Shown here: one piece after another, positions 34,521 to 44,244 of the stretch
Layout of the letters: each line of letters begins with the position of its first letter
Numbering within the stretch: the first letter of the stretch is position 1
Source: Pseudomonadota bacterium
GTDB taxonomy: Bacteria > Pseudomonadota > Alphaproteobacteria > Rhizobiales > Phreatobacteraceae
Length of the DNA: 64,000 nt
Assembly (NCBI GenBank): GCA_020161695.1
Contig: JAIUOO010000001.1
Coordinates: forward strand, 1 to 64,000
Direction: 5' to 3'
Notes under the pieces: model-generated
What the model was told of the DNA's origin: nothing
What the model saw: only the letters and a program-made list of their open reading frames with translations
Database searches by the model: none
Translations under genes and position numbers: made by a program

Positions 34521-36184
34521 GCGGATGCTCCGGTCACGTAGCCGAGCCTGACGTCGCGGTCCTTTGCCGCCTGATCCCGCGCAACCGGATCACCAAAGCC
34601 GCCGCCGCCGGGGGTCTCCAGCCGCACACGCCCGCCCTGGCGGAGCTTCACGCCGGTCACTTTCGACGCCATGGGCGGCGTGCCCGTTGTGTCGCCGTCA
34701 TTCCACGAGAAGCGGTTGAGCGCCCCCTCCCCGCCGCCATTGACGCCGAAGGGCGCATAGCGGCCACGTTCGCCGAGCAGAAAAACCTCCGCGCCGCGCT
34801 CGTCCAGCACCTCGATCTCGTAGATGGCGCCCAAGCCCCCGCGATGGGCGCCGGCACCGCCAGAGTCAGGACGCAGGGCCCATTGGCGGAACATCACGGG
34901 ATAGGCGGCCTCCAGAATCTCGACGGGTGGCATGGTCGCGGTAGAGATCGGGTTGTTGGCGTGGTTCAGCCCGTCGCTCTCGGGATTGCCGCCGAGCCCG
35001 CCGCCGAAGAAGTTGAACATCACCCAGCGGGCGCCGTTCGCCCTGTGACCGGCCATGGAGAGCGCGTTGATCGTGCCGAAGGGGCCCGCCGTCGCCCGTT
35101 CCGGCACGGCTTTCGCCAGCGCGCCGAAGACGACGCCGATCAGCCGCAGGATGGTCTCGGTATAGCCGGCCATCGGCTTCGGAGCCTTGGCGCCGAGCAG
35201 AGTCGTCTCCGGGATCACGAAGGTGATCGGCTTCAGGCAGCCGGCATTGGCGGGAACGTCGGTGAAGACGTGCTTCAGCGCCACGTAGCAGGCGGCGATG
35301 CTGGTCGGCGTCGAGATGTTGATGGGCCCCGCGCAGGGCGGCGACGAGCGCGAGAAATCCAGCACCATCGTCTCGCCGGCAATGGTGAGATCGAGCGCGA
35401 CGGTCAGGCGCTCGTCGACGATGCCGTCATTGTCGAGCCAGTCCTCGAAGGCATAGGTGCCATCGGGAAGCGCCGCGACCGCCTCCCGCATCAGCGCTTC
35501 GGCGCGCGCGGAAAAGGCGTCGAAAGCCGCATCGATGGTCGCCTCGCCATGCTCGTCCAGCAGCGCATTCAGGCGCCTTTCGCCGAGATCGAGAGCGTTG
35601 AGCTGGCCGTTGAGGTCGCCCCAGTTGGAGTTGGGCAGGCGCGAATTGGCGGCGAGGATGTCGAGGATGTCCTGCCTGATCTCGCCGCCGGCGGCGAGCT
35701 TCACCACCGGGATGAGCACACCCTCCTGGAAGCTCTCGGTCGCCACCGGATTGTAGCCGCCCGGCACGTTGCCGCCGATATCGAGCCAGTGTCCGGCCGA
35801 GGCCAGCCAGCAGAACAGCGCGCCGTTGCGGAACACCGGTCGCACCAGCCGGAAATCGTTCAGATGCGTGCCGCCGGCATATTGGTCGTTGAAGATGAAG
35901 GTGTCGCCGGGCGAAAGGCCTCCGGATTCTTGCCCCCCCCTGGCCGCCACCTTGTCGATCACCGCCTTCACCGCGAAGGCCATGGCGCCGACGAAGATCG
36001 GCAGACCCTTGGTGCCCTGCACCAGCGTGTCGCCGGTGTCGCGGTGATAGAGGCCGTGGCAGGCATCGCGCGCCTCGGCGATGATCGGGTTGAAGGCCGA
36101 GCGGTAGAGCGTCGCGTCCATCTCGTCGGCGATCTGCTCAAGCCGGCCCTTCAGCACTGCCAGCGTGACGGGATCGATGGTCAC
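34517..36184 (-). CDS. hyuB: Hydantoinase/oxoprolinase subunit B (HyuB-like)
   Basis: A 555-residue partner of HyuA: DPVTLAVLKGRLEQIADEMD at the N-terminus, TFIFNDQYAGGTHLNDFRLV, MVLDFSRSSPPCAGPINIST and a Gly-rich C-terminal LETPGGGGFGDP, all hallmarks of the HyuB/oxoprolinase B family. It forms a complex with HyuA for ATP-dependent ring opening or carboxylation. It is translationally coupled on both sides (4-bp overlaps with the lyase gene and hyuA). The full length rules out decay. Confidence 0.93.
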   Translation of the reverse strand: MTIDPVTLAVLKGRLEQIADEMDATLYRSAFNPIIAEARDACHGLYHRDTGDTLVQGTKGLPIFVGAMAFAVKAVIDKVAARGGQESGGLSPGDTFIFNDQYAGGTHLNDFRLVRPVFRNGALFCWLASAGHWLDIGGNVPGGYNPVATESFQEGVLIPVVKLAAGGEIRQDILDILAANSRLPNSNWGDLNGQLNALDLGERRLNALLDEHGEATIDAAFDAFSARAEALMREAVAALPDGTYAFEDWLDNDGIVDERLTVALDLTIAGETMVLDFSRSSPPCAGPINISTPTSIAACYVALKHVFTDVPANAGCLKPITFVIPETTLLGAKAPKPMAGYTETILRLIGVVFGALAKAVPERATAGPFGTINALSMAGHRANGARWVMFNFFGGGLGGNPESDGLNHANNPISTATMPPVEILEAAYPVMFRQWALRPDSGGAGAHRGGLGAIYEIEVLDERGAEVFLLGERGRYAPFGVNGGGEGALNRFSWNDGDTTGTPPMASKVTGVKLRQGGRVRLETPGGGGFGDPVARDQAAKDRDVRLGYVTGASA

Positions 36185-37065
36185 GCGCCGCCCCCCGCCG
36201 GATCGTATTTGCGGCCGGCCTCCAGCAGTTCCGTCGTGCCGACGATCTCGGCGAGCTCGTCGAAGGAATACATCTCGTCGCGCACGGCATCCGACGTGCC
36301 GTCCGCCTTCAGCGCGTCGTAGAAGCGCCGCGCGCTCATCGCCATGGCGCGGACGACGCCGGCCGAGAAGACGACGAGGCTGTAACCCATCGTCTCAAGT
36401 TCCTTGACGGGCGTCATCGGCGTGCGGCCGCCCTCGACCATATTGGCCATCAGCGGGCGGATATTGCCGAGCTTGGCCGGAACGGCGGAGAGCTCGTCGC
36501 GCGTCCGCGGCGCCTCGACGAAGATGATGTCCGCGCCCGCCTCGGCATAGCGCTGGGCGCGCTCGAAGGCGCGCTCGAAGCCCTCCACCGCGCCGGCATC
36601 GGTGCGGCCGATGATCAGCATGCCGTTCTGCCGGGCGTCCACCGCCGCCTTGATCTTGCCGACCATTTCCTCCGCCGGCACCACGTCCTTGCCGCGCAGA
36701 TGGCCGCAGCGCTTCGGGAAGGTCTGGTCCTCGATCTGGATCGCCGCCGCGCCCGCGCGCTCGAAGAAGCGGATGGTGCGCTGGACCGTGATGGCGTTGC
36801 CGAAGCCGGTATCGCCATCGACGATCAGCGGCACGTCCACCTTGTCGGCGATGCGCGCGATGACCTCGCTGACTTCCGTCATGGTGGTCAGGCCGACATC
36901 CGGCATGCCGAGCCGCGTATAGGCAATGCCAGCACCGGTAAGATAGAGCGCTTCGAAACCGGCATTGACTGCAAGCTGCGCCGTCAGCGGGTCGATCACG
37001 CCCGGCGCGACCAGCACCGGACGCCGGTCGAGCCGGGCGCGAAGCCTTTGGGCGGGGTTCTCCAT
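36181..37065 (-). CDS. Isocitrate lyase/PEP mutase family C-C lyase
   Basis: A 294-residue TIM-barrel enzyme with VPLIVDGDTGFGNAITVQRT (Mg-binding Asp), AIQIEDQTFPKRCGH (residues 108-122, catalytic Cys120 in the KRCGH signature of lyases) and MLIIGRTDAGAVEGFERA. The KRCGH box marks 2-methylisocitrate or 2,3-dimethylmalate lyase-type members and not phosphonate mutases. It should cleave an alkyl-malate or isocitrate-like acid into pyruvate or glyoxylate plus a second acid. Its gene lies 9 bp downstream of the MmgE/PrpD gene and overlaps hyuB, indicating one pathway. Confidence 0.88.
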   Translation of the reverse strand: MENPAQRLRARLDRRPVLVAPGVIDPLTAQLAVNAGFEALYLTGAGIAYTRLGMPDVGLTTMTEVSEVIARIADKVDVPLIVDGDTGFGNAITVQRTIRFFERAGAAAIQIEDQTFPKRCGHLRGKDVVPAEEMVGKIKAAVDARQNGMLIIGRTDAGAVEGFERAFERAQRYAEAGADIIFVEAPRTRDELSAVPAKLGNIRPLMANMVEGGRTPMTPVKELETMGYSLVVFSAGVVRAMAMSARRFYDALKADGTSDAVRDEMYSFDELAEIVGTTELLEAGRKYDPAGGGA

Positions 37066-37074
37066 CGTGCCTCC

Positions 37075-38480
37075 TCAGGATGTCGCCGTGAGCGCCAGCA
37101 GGCGCCGCGCATCCATGCCGTTGCCGAGCGCATTCGCCGCCGCGACGACGCGCCTTGCCTTGTCCGCGCCCCACACGGGCGCGGTGATCTCGATGAACTT
37201 CGCCTCGACCTCCTCGGCGGAATACGGATCTTCCGTATCGCCCTTGTTGGTCGTGGCAAGCGCGGTGAACGAACGCCCGTCGGCGAGCCTGAGCGTCACC
37301 CGCGCCGGCCTCGCGGCCGGCAGCATGGCGGTAAGCGCCGGATCCTCGTCGACGGTGACGCGCGCGGCCAGCGCGGTCACCAGCCGGTCGCCGCGCGCCT
37401 CGTCCCGGAAGGCGGCGATGGTCGCGCCACCATTCACCAGAGCCGTCGCCAGCGCGAAGGGCAGCGAGAATTTCGCCGCCAGCATGCTCTTCGGCTCGGG
37501 ATCGTCGAGCTGCGCCGCCCAGACATAGGTCTCGACGCTGATGCCGAGCACCTCGCGCGGGTCGATCTTGCCGGCTTCGGCGAGAATGTCCGCCAGCGCG
37601 TCGAGCGCCGCGTGGGTGTAGCGGCAGGCCGCGTGGCGCTTGAAATAGTTGCGCGCGATCTCCCAGCGCGTGCCGAGATCGGCGACCATCTCCTGTGGCC
37701 GGAAGTCGGTGGCGGCCACGGTGCCATAGACGGTCGCGACGCCGTCGCGCTCGCCGGTAAGGCCGGACACCACCATCTCCCACGCGAACAGCCCGAGCTT
37801 GTTCGAGAAGCCCGCATAGGAATTGCGGACGGTCGCACCCTCCAGCATGGTCTTGCGGCTGGTCGCCAGTCCCAGCGACGAAGCGACGTTGATCGTCGCG
37901 ACCATCGCGTCGGCATCGGCCTTGTGGAGCTTCGCGATCGCAAGCGCCGCGCCCACCGTGCCCCAGGTGCCGTGCGGGTGCATGGTGACGACCAGCTTGG
38001 ACGCGATGCCGATGCGCGCGCCGATCTCGTAGCCGAGCGCCACCGCCACGATCAGCTCCTCGCCAGACGCGCCGAGCCGCGCCGCCGCAACCAGTGCCGC
38101 CGGAACGACATGGATGCCGGGATGGCCGCGGGCATATTGATTGCCCTCGTCGATCTCCAGCATCGTGCCGGCAATGCCGCCCATGAAGGCGGCATTCGAC
38201 GCGGAGAGCTTCGCCCCGCTGCCGATGACCTCAGCGTCTCCAGCCCCGTCCAGCGCTTCCAGCCGGGTGACGAGGGCCCGCATCTCGGGTTCGGCCATGC
38301 CGGCCGTGACGGCGCCGATGCTGTCGTAGATGACCTGTTTCGTCCGGGCGCCGACCTCCGCCGGCAGGTCGGCGAAGCGGATGTCCGCTGCGAAGCGACC
38401 CCATTCGGCGAGCCAGCCAGAGCGCGGCTCCGCCGCCAGTTCCGATGCCGTCTTCACGCCTGCAGTGACGATCGCCATGG

Positions 38481-38484
<4 letters not shown>
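37075..38484 (-). CDS. MmgE/PrpD family protein (2-methylcitrate dehydratase-like)
   Basis: A 469-residue MmgE/PrpD protein: RFADLPAEVGARTKQVIYDSI near the start, GHPGIHVVPAALVAAARLGAS in the core, YEIGARIGIASKL and HPHGTWGTVGAALAIAKLHK, and a long C-terminal domain. Known members are 2-methylcitrate dehydratase and cis-aconitate decarboxylase. Together with the ICL-type lyase it suggests dehydration or isomerisation of a tricarboxylic or alkyl-malate-like intermediate. The start overlaps the livF stop (ATGA). Confidence 0.9.
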
Positions 38485-39186
<702 letters not shown>

Positions 39187-39194
<8 letters not shown>

Positions 39195-39927
39195 GGACCG
39201 CCCTCCCCGCAAGGCGCCCGGCCGCGCCCTGTCCGAGATAGGCCTCGACCACCTGCGGGTCGGAAACCACCTCGGCCGGCGTGCCGGCGGCGATGGTCCG
39301 GCCATTCGCGATGACGTGGACGCGTTCGCAGAGGCTCATCACCGCCTGCATGACGTGTTCGATCATCAGGATCGTCACGCCCTGATCGCGGATGGCGTGG
39401 ATCACCGGCACGATGTCGCGGATTTCGGAGGGGTTGAGGCCCGCCAGAACCTCGTCCAGCAGCAGCAGTTTCGGATCGGTCGCGAGCGCGCGGGCCAGTT
39501 CCAGCCTTTTCCGGCCCGCGACCGTCAGCGCAGAGGCGGGACGGTCGAGGTCGGCAAGCCCCACGAGCGATGCCACCTCCTCCGCCCGCGCGAAAGCCTC
39601 CTCGCGCCGGGGGTGGCGGAGATAGGCGCCGACCGCGACGTTCTCGCGCACGGTGAGGCCGGCAAAGGGCTGGACGATCTGGAAGGTGCGGGCGATGCCG
39701 AGCAGAGCCAACGCCTCGGGCGGCCGTCCCGTGACGTCATCGCCCTCGAACAGCACGCGACCCGCGGTCGGCCTCTCGAAGCCGGAGATCATCGTGAACA
39801 ATGTCGTCTTGCCGGCCCCGTTCGGGCCAATCAGGCCGCTGATCGAGCCCTTCGCGACCGTCATCGACACGTCCGAAACCGCGACGAGCCCGCCGAACCG
39901 CTTGGTGACGCCCTCGACGTTCAGCAT
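39187..39927 (-). CDS. livG: ABC transporter ATPase LivG-like
   Basis: A 246-residue ATPase with Walker A GLIGPNGAGKTTLFTMISG, a signature LTVAGRKRLELARALA (variant of LSGG common in LivG) and Walker B LLLLDEVLAGLNPSE. The long insert around residue 115 (ARTFQIVQPFAGLTVREN) is typical of LivG. The ATG at 39927 overlaps the last base of livM. The open frame continues far upstream through livM in another frame and is not coding there. Confidence 0.93.
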
Positions 39928-40910
39928 CAGCGCGCCCTCCGGTCGAGGAGGCCGATGACGCCGCGCGGCGCGAAGGCGATGACGAGGATCAGGAGCACGC
40001 CGTAAACGACGAGGTCGACACCGGGGATGGCTGAGCCGAACAGGGCATGGATCGCGACCTTCGCCGCTTCGCCGAGTCCGATCAGCGTCAGCGCGCCGAC
40101 CAGCGGGCCGAACACCGTGCCGATGCCGCCGACGATGGGCGCGAGCAGCGCCTCGATCGAGATCCAGGCGCCATAGGCGATATTGGCGTCCACATAGAGG
40201 AATTTCTGGGTGTAGAGCGCCCCGGCCAGCGCCGTGATCGCGGCCGAGAGCGTGATCGCCTTCAGCTTCACCTGCAGCGTATCGACACCGAGCGCCCGGG
40301 CGGCGTCCTCGTTCTCGCGCACCGCCACGAGATAGGTGCCGAAGCGCGATCGCTCGACCAGCCGGTTGAGCAGCAGGACCAGCGCCACGAAGGCGAGCGC
40401 CAGATAGTAGAACGCCTCGCGCGAGGCGAATTGCAGGTTGGCCCAGCGCACGTCCAGCGGCACCAGCGTGCCGGCCGCCCCGCCGGTGATCGGCGCGGCA
40501 TTGGCGAGGATGCGGAAGACCTCGGCGAAAGCCAGCGTCACCAGCGCGAAATAGGAGCCGCGGAGCCGTGCCCGGAAGGCAAGGAAGCCGATCACCGCGC
40601 CAACGAGCGCGCCGAGCGCCACGGCCGCGACCAGCGCGGCCCATGGATTGATGCCGTAGCGGGTCTGGAGGATCGCCTGCGCATAGGCGCCGGTGCCGAA
40701 GAAGGCGGCGTGGCCGAAGGAGAACTGGCCGCCATAACCGCCGGCGAGGTTCCAGCCCTGCGCGGCCAGCGCGATGATCAGCACGAAGACCATCAGGTTG
40801 TAGAGCGTATTGGCGCCCGCGAAGATGCCCGCACCGACCAGGGCGGGCGCGGCAAGCGGCAGCGCGGCGAGGCCCAGAACGACCAGCAAGATGGAGCGGT
40901 AGGCGGTCAT
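39927..40910 (-). CDS. livM: Branched-chain amino acid-type ABC permease LivM-like
   Basis: A 327-residue inner-membrane permease with about nine hydrophobic segments. It contains the LivM signature AAQGWNLAGGYGGQFSFGHA and the cytoplasmic EAA-like loop SRFGTYLVAVRENEDAARAL (coupling to the ATPases), followed by SIEALLAPIVGGIGTVFGP. It forms the channel with LivH. It overlaps livH by 4 bp. Confidence 0.92.
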   Translation of the reverse strand: MTAYRSILLVVLGLAALPLAAPALVGAGIFAGANTLYNLMVFVLIIALAAQGWNLAGGYGGQFSFGHAAFFGTGAYAQAILQTRYGINPWAALVAAVALGALVGAVIGFLAFRARLRGSYFALVTLAFAEVFRILANAAPITGGAAGTLVPLDVRWANLQFASREAFYYLALAFVALVLLLNRLVERSRFGTYLVAVRENEDAARALGVDTLQVKLKAITLSAAITALAGALYTQKFLYVDANIAYGAWISIEALLAPIVGGIGTVFGPLVGALTLIGLGEAAKVAIHALFGSAIPGVDLVVYGVLLILVIAFAPRGVIGLLDRRAR

Positions 40911-41848
40911 GCCCGCGCTCCGAACAGCCCGGTCGGCCGCAGCAGCAGCACGAGGATGAAGATCAGGAAGATGCCGATCTGCCCGAGGCTGTCGCCGAGG
41001 TAGAGGCCGCAGAGGCTCTCCACGACGCCGATGATCAGGCCGCCCACCAGCGCGCCGGGAATGGAGCCCATGCCGCCGAGCACGACCACCGTGAAGGCGA
41101 CCAGCACGAAGGCATTGCCGGCCCGAGGGTTCACGTAGAACGAGGGCATCAGCAGGCAGGCGGCGATGGCGATGGTTGCGGCCCCCAGCCCGAAGGTGAC
41201 GGCATAGACGTGATTGACGTCGATGCCGACCAGCGCCGCGCCGAGCTTCTCCTTCGCCACCGCCCGGATCGCCTTGCCGGTATCGGTCAGCGCGAGGATC
41301 GCCCAGAGCGCGCCCGCGACGAGGATCGCCACGCCGAAACCGATGACGCGCGGCAGCGACAGCAGCGCGAAGCCGAGATCGACAATCGAAAACGAATAGT
41401 CGAGCGTCAGCGAGCGCGTGTCCGAGCGGAACACCGCCAGCAGCGCATTCTCGATGACGATGGAGAGGCCCAGCGTGACCAGCAGGATCGCGCCATCGTC
41501 ATTGCGGCTCGCTGGCGAGATAACGAAGCGCTGGAGGCCGTAGCCGAACAGGAAGAACAGCGCGGCGAGCGGCGCGATGGCGAGATAGGGATCGAGCCCG
41601 AAGCCCAGATGCACCATCAGCACCGCGAACATGGCGAGCGTCAGCATCGCGCCATGGGCGAAGTTGATGATGTGCAGCACGCCGTAGACCAGCGTCAGTC
41701 CCAGCGCCACGAGCGCATAGACCGCGCCGGTCAGGAGACCGTTCAGCACGGCCTCCAGCACGATCTGCGGCGGATAGGACCTCAGCACGGACGTCGTTGC
41801 CTTTGGACAAGCATGGCGGGGGCGCTCTGGCCGGATGGAACCGGCCAT
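40907..41848 (-). CDS. livH: Branched-chain amino acid-type ABC permease LivH-like
   Basis: A permease of up to 313 residues with about eight membrane segments. It shows LNGLLTGAVYALVALGLTLV near the start, GVLHIINFAHGAMLTLAMF, the coupling loop TGKAIRAVAKEKLGAALVGID and the C-terminal VVLGGMGSIPGALVGGLIIG. The ATG at 41848 would give a 27-residue hydrophilic leader unlike the family; a GTG at about residue 21 (VLRSYPPQ) is a plausible alternative start. It is 60 bp downstream of the binding-protein gene. Confidence 0.9.
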   Translation of the reverse strand: MAGSIRPERPRHACPKATTSVLRSYPPQIVLEAVLNGLLTGAVYALVALGLTLVYGVLHIINFAHGAMLTLAMFAVLMVHLGFGLDPYLAIAPLAALFFLFGYGLQRFVISPASRNDDGAILLVTLGLSIVIENALLAVFRSDTRSLTLDYSFSIVDLGFALLSLPRVIGFGVAILVAGALWAILALTDTGKAIRAVAKEKLGAALVGIDVNHVYAVTFGLGAATIAIAACLLMPSFYVNPRAGNAFVLVAFTVVVLGGMGSIPGALVGGLIIGVVESLCGLYLGDSLGQIGIFLIFILVLLLRPTGLFGARA

Positions 41849-41873
41849 GGAACAGATCGGATCAGTGGGAGGA

Positions 41874-41897
41874 CCCGGCCAGATGTCGCCGGCCGGG
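41874..41897 (-). terminator. Hairpin between binding-protein and permease genes
   Basis: CCCGGCC pairs with GGCCGGG across a 10-nt loop, 11 bp after the substrate-binding protein stop. There is no U-run, so it is more likely an mRNA-stabilising or partial attenuating hairpin of the kind often found after highly expressed binding-protein genes. Confidence 0.35.
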
Positions 41898-41908
41898 CCG
41901 AAGGACCG

Positions 41909-43126
41909 TCAGCCGACCACCGGGAAGACCGGCTTGGCGTCGGCGAAGGCGTCGGGGAAGATCACCTTGATGTCGCCGCCCTGAACCTGCGTGTTGACCG
42001 GCGCCGCGCCCATGTTCTGGCCGTTTTCGAACTTGGTCGGGCCATAGGGCATGATGTGGTCGGAGAAGGTGGAGGCGGCCAGCGCCTCGATGATCTTCAC
42101 CCGGTCACGCGAGCCGGCGCGCTCGATGGCATCAGCCGTCAGCTTCACCGCCGAATAGTTCAGCGGCACGTTGTAGAGCCAGAAGCGGCCGGTGGCCTCG
42201 ACCTGCCGGCGCAATTCGGCGGTCTTGGGCTTGCGCGGATCGGCCCAGTGGTTGCAGTCCATGACGTTGAGGGCGGCGTCCGGGAACTCCTTCACGAAGC
42301 GGAAGTTCGAGGCGGCCCCGTTCAGTACGGCATAAATGCCCTTCGGGCGGATGCGCTGCTGCTGCATGGTGCGGGCGAGCAGGACGAACTCGCCGTAATA
42401 GCTTGAGGGTATCACGAGGTCCGGGTTCAGCGCGCGGATGCGCAGCGCGACATTGGACATGTCGCGGGCCGGCGTCGGGTGAGCGATGGTCTCGAGGATC
42501 TGGAAGCCGAGCGCCGAGAGCCGCTCGTTCATCAGCTTGGCGAGGCCGGTGCCGAACAGGCCGTCCTCGTGGACCAGCACGACGGTCTTGGCGGGCTTGC
42601 CGGCCGCGTCGTTGAGCTTGACGAGGTTCTCGATGGCGACCCGCGTGCAGGTGCCGAAGCCCGGTCCGAAGCGGAAGGTGTTCTTCAGGCCGCGCGAAAC
42701 GATCTGATCGGACACGCCGACATCGACCACATAGGGAAGGTCGTAGCGGGAGGCGGCCTGCGAGGCTGCGAGGCAGATCGGCGAGGCGAAGCCGCCGACC
42801 ACGGCCGCGACGCCCTCGGCGTGCATCCGCTCGACCTCCTGCGTGCCGGCCTCCGGATTCGAGCGCGCGTCGCCGAAGACCATCTCGATGCGAGCGCCGC
42901 CGAGCGACTTGATGCCGCCGGCCTGGTTGATCTCGTTGATCGCGGCTTCGGCGCCGATCCGGCCGTACTCGCCGTCCTGCGCGAGATTGCCGGTCACCGG
43001 CTGGAGGATGCCGAGCTTGACGGGCGCGGCCTGCGCCCGGACGAGGCCCGGTGCCGAGAGGACCATGGCGCCTGCGGCGCCGGTTGCGAGAAGATGTCGC
43101 CGGGAAAAGCCGTCGGTGGCCGTCAT
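41909..43126 (-). CDS. Substrate-binding protein of HAAT-type ABC importer
   Basis: A 405-residue periplasmic binding protein of the Leu/Ile/Val (Peripla_BP_6) class. The N-terminus has a twin-arginine-type signal (FSRRHLLATGAAGAMVLSAP, cleavage near VRAQA). The mature protein starts PVKLGILQPVTGNLAQDGEY and has PYVVDVGVSDQIVSRGL and VIPSSYYGEFVLLARTM. The ATG at 43126 has a GGAGACG site upstream. It is the first structural gene after gntR. The ligand cannot be deduced; HAAT systems carry amino acids, amides and aromatic acids. Confidence 0.92.
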   Translation of the reverse strand: MTATDGFSRRHLLATGAAGAMVLSAPGLVRAQAAPVKLGILQPVTGNLAQDGEYGRIGAEAAINEINQAGGIKSLGGARIEMVFGDARSNPEAGTQEVERMHAEGVAAVVGGFASPICLAASQAASRYDLPYVVDVGVSDQIVSRGLKNTFRFGPGFGTCTRVAIENLVKLNDAAGKPAKTVVLVHEDGLFGTGLAKLMNERLSALGFQILETIAHPTPARDMSNVALRIRALNPDLVIPSSYYGEFVLLARTMQQQRIRPKGIYAVLNGAASNFRFVKEFPDAALNVMDCNHWADPRKPKTAELRRQVEATGRFWLYNVPLNYSAVKLTADAIERAGSRDRVKIIEALAASTFSDHIMPYGPTKFENGQNMGAAPVNTQVQGGDIKVIFPDAFADAKPVFPVVG

Positions 43127-43221
43127 GATCGATCGTCTCCGTCTGTTCGCTCTCTGAGGCAGCCGGCGTTGGCCGCCGGCTTGTCGTTGTTGCAATCAGT
43201 CCCGGCGGACCGGGTGAAGGG

Positions 43222-44028
43222 TCAGTCGTTGGCGGCTGCTCCGTTGACGCCGACGCCCATGCGCAGCCGCTCGACCGGCGACCAGAGGCGGTCGCCGCCG
43301 GAATCGATCCGCACGAGGTCCATCTGGAAGGAGTAGCGGTCGGGCCGGTAGAGCGCGGTGAGGTGCTCGATGCCGCGGCGCTTCATGTCGAAGACGGTGC
43401 GGGTCAGCGCCAGCAGCGGCGCGCCGATATCGATGCCGAGCGCTTCGGCGACGTCCGGGCCGGCCAGCGTCGCGGTGATCGTCTGGGTCGCGCGGTCGAC
43501 CTTGACGCCGGAACGCTCGATGAGCGTCAGCAAGGGCTTCGCGCCGAGTTCGGCCTCCGAATAGGTCTGGCCGATGCGTTGGGGCACATGGGTCACCAGA
43601 TAGGAGAAGGGCTCGCCGTCGATGATGCGCACGCGCACCGAGCGCTGCACCTTCTCGCCGGGATCGAGCCTCAGGGCGTCGGCGATCTCGGGCGCGGCCT
43701 CGACATAGGCGAATTGCAGCAGCTTCACATCGGTCGAGCGGCCCATCTCGACCAGATGCGCCAGCGCATTTGAAAGGTCGGCGACGATGGGCCGCTTGAT
43801 CATGCGGGCGGTGATGAAGGTCCCCGCCCCCGGCCGGCGCGAGATAAGTCCTTCGCGCTCGAGTTCGGCCAGCGCCCGGCGGATGGTCACGCGCGAGACA
43901 TCATGGAGATCGGCAAGGTCCGGCTCCGACGGCAGGCGCGTGCCGGGCGTGAGCTCGCCCGACGAGATGCGATCGCGGAGCGTCAGGTAGACCCGCCGGG
44001 TCTTTGAGGTCTCAATCGCTTCTGTCAT
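43222..44028 (-). CDS. GntR family regulator with UTRA domain (HutC subfamily)
   Basis: A 268-residue transcription factor. The winged helix is at residues 10-75 (RVYLTLRDRISSGELTPGTR, SRVTIRRALAELEREGLISR, RPGAGTFI) and the UTRA effector domain at about 95-240. The ATG at 44028 has good context (GAGGG about 8 bases upstream) and begins the conserved part; an ATG 28 codons upstream is less likely. It opens the minus-strand array and faces the LeuCD genes, so it probably controls both directions in response to the pathway substrate. Confidence 0.92.
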   Translation of the reverse strand: MTEAIETSKTRRVYLTLRDRISSGELTPGTRLPSEPDLADLHDVSRVTIRRALAELEREGLISRRPGAGTFITARMIKRPIVADLSNALAHLVEMGRSTDVKLLQFAYVEAAPEIADALRLDPGEKVQRSVRVRIIDGEPFSYLVTHVPQRIGQTYSEAELGAKPLLTLIERSGVKVDRATQTITATLAGPDVAEALGIDIGAPLLALTRTVFDMKRRGIEHLTALYRPDRYSFQMDLVRIDSGGDRLWSPVERLRMGVGVNGAAAND

Positions 44029-44111
44029 GGTGACGCCCTCCCCTCGACGGTCGGTCGGAGCCATGGCCCCCTCGTCGTCCCGGCTTGTGATGGTCGCCGT
44101 GGCAGGACGCA

Positions 44112-44179
44112 TTTGTCTACCGACCTGTTCGATGGGAAGTGATAACGAATTTTCCGCTTTTGTCTATCCTATGATACAA
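44112..44179. promoter_or_regulatory. Candidate operator region between gntR and leuC
   Basis: The decamer TTTGTCTA(C/T)C occurs twice, at 44112-44121 and 44159-44168. The second copy is part of an inverted repeat TTGTCTATCCTATGATACAA at 44160-44179. The interval is AT-rich compared with its surroundings and lies in the divergent promoter region of the GntR-led array and the LeuCD genes. It is a good candidate for GntR binding, but no footprint or comparative evidence is available. Confidence 0.4.
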
Positions 44180-44244
44180 TCTTGCGCGGTCAAGCCGAGA
44201 TCGCAATCCGCGACCTGCTGCGGCATCATGAACCGGACAAAGCC

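Noticed and set aside
39928..40644. Upstream extension of livG through livM
   Set aside because: The sequence before 39927 is Arg/Gly-rich and lies opposite codon positions of livM; livG has a normal start at 39927.
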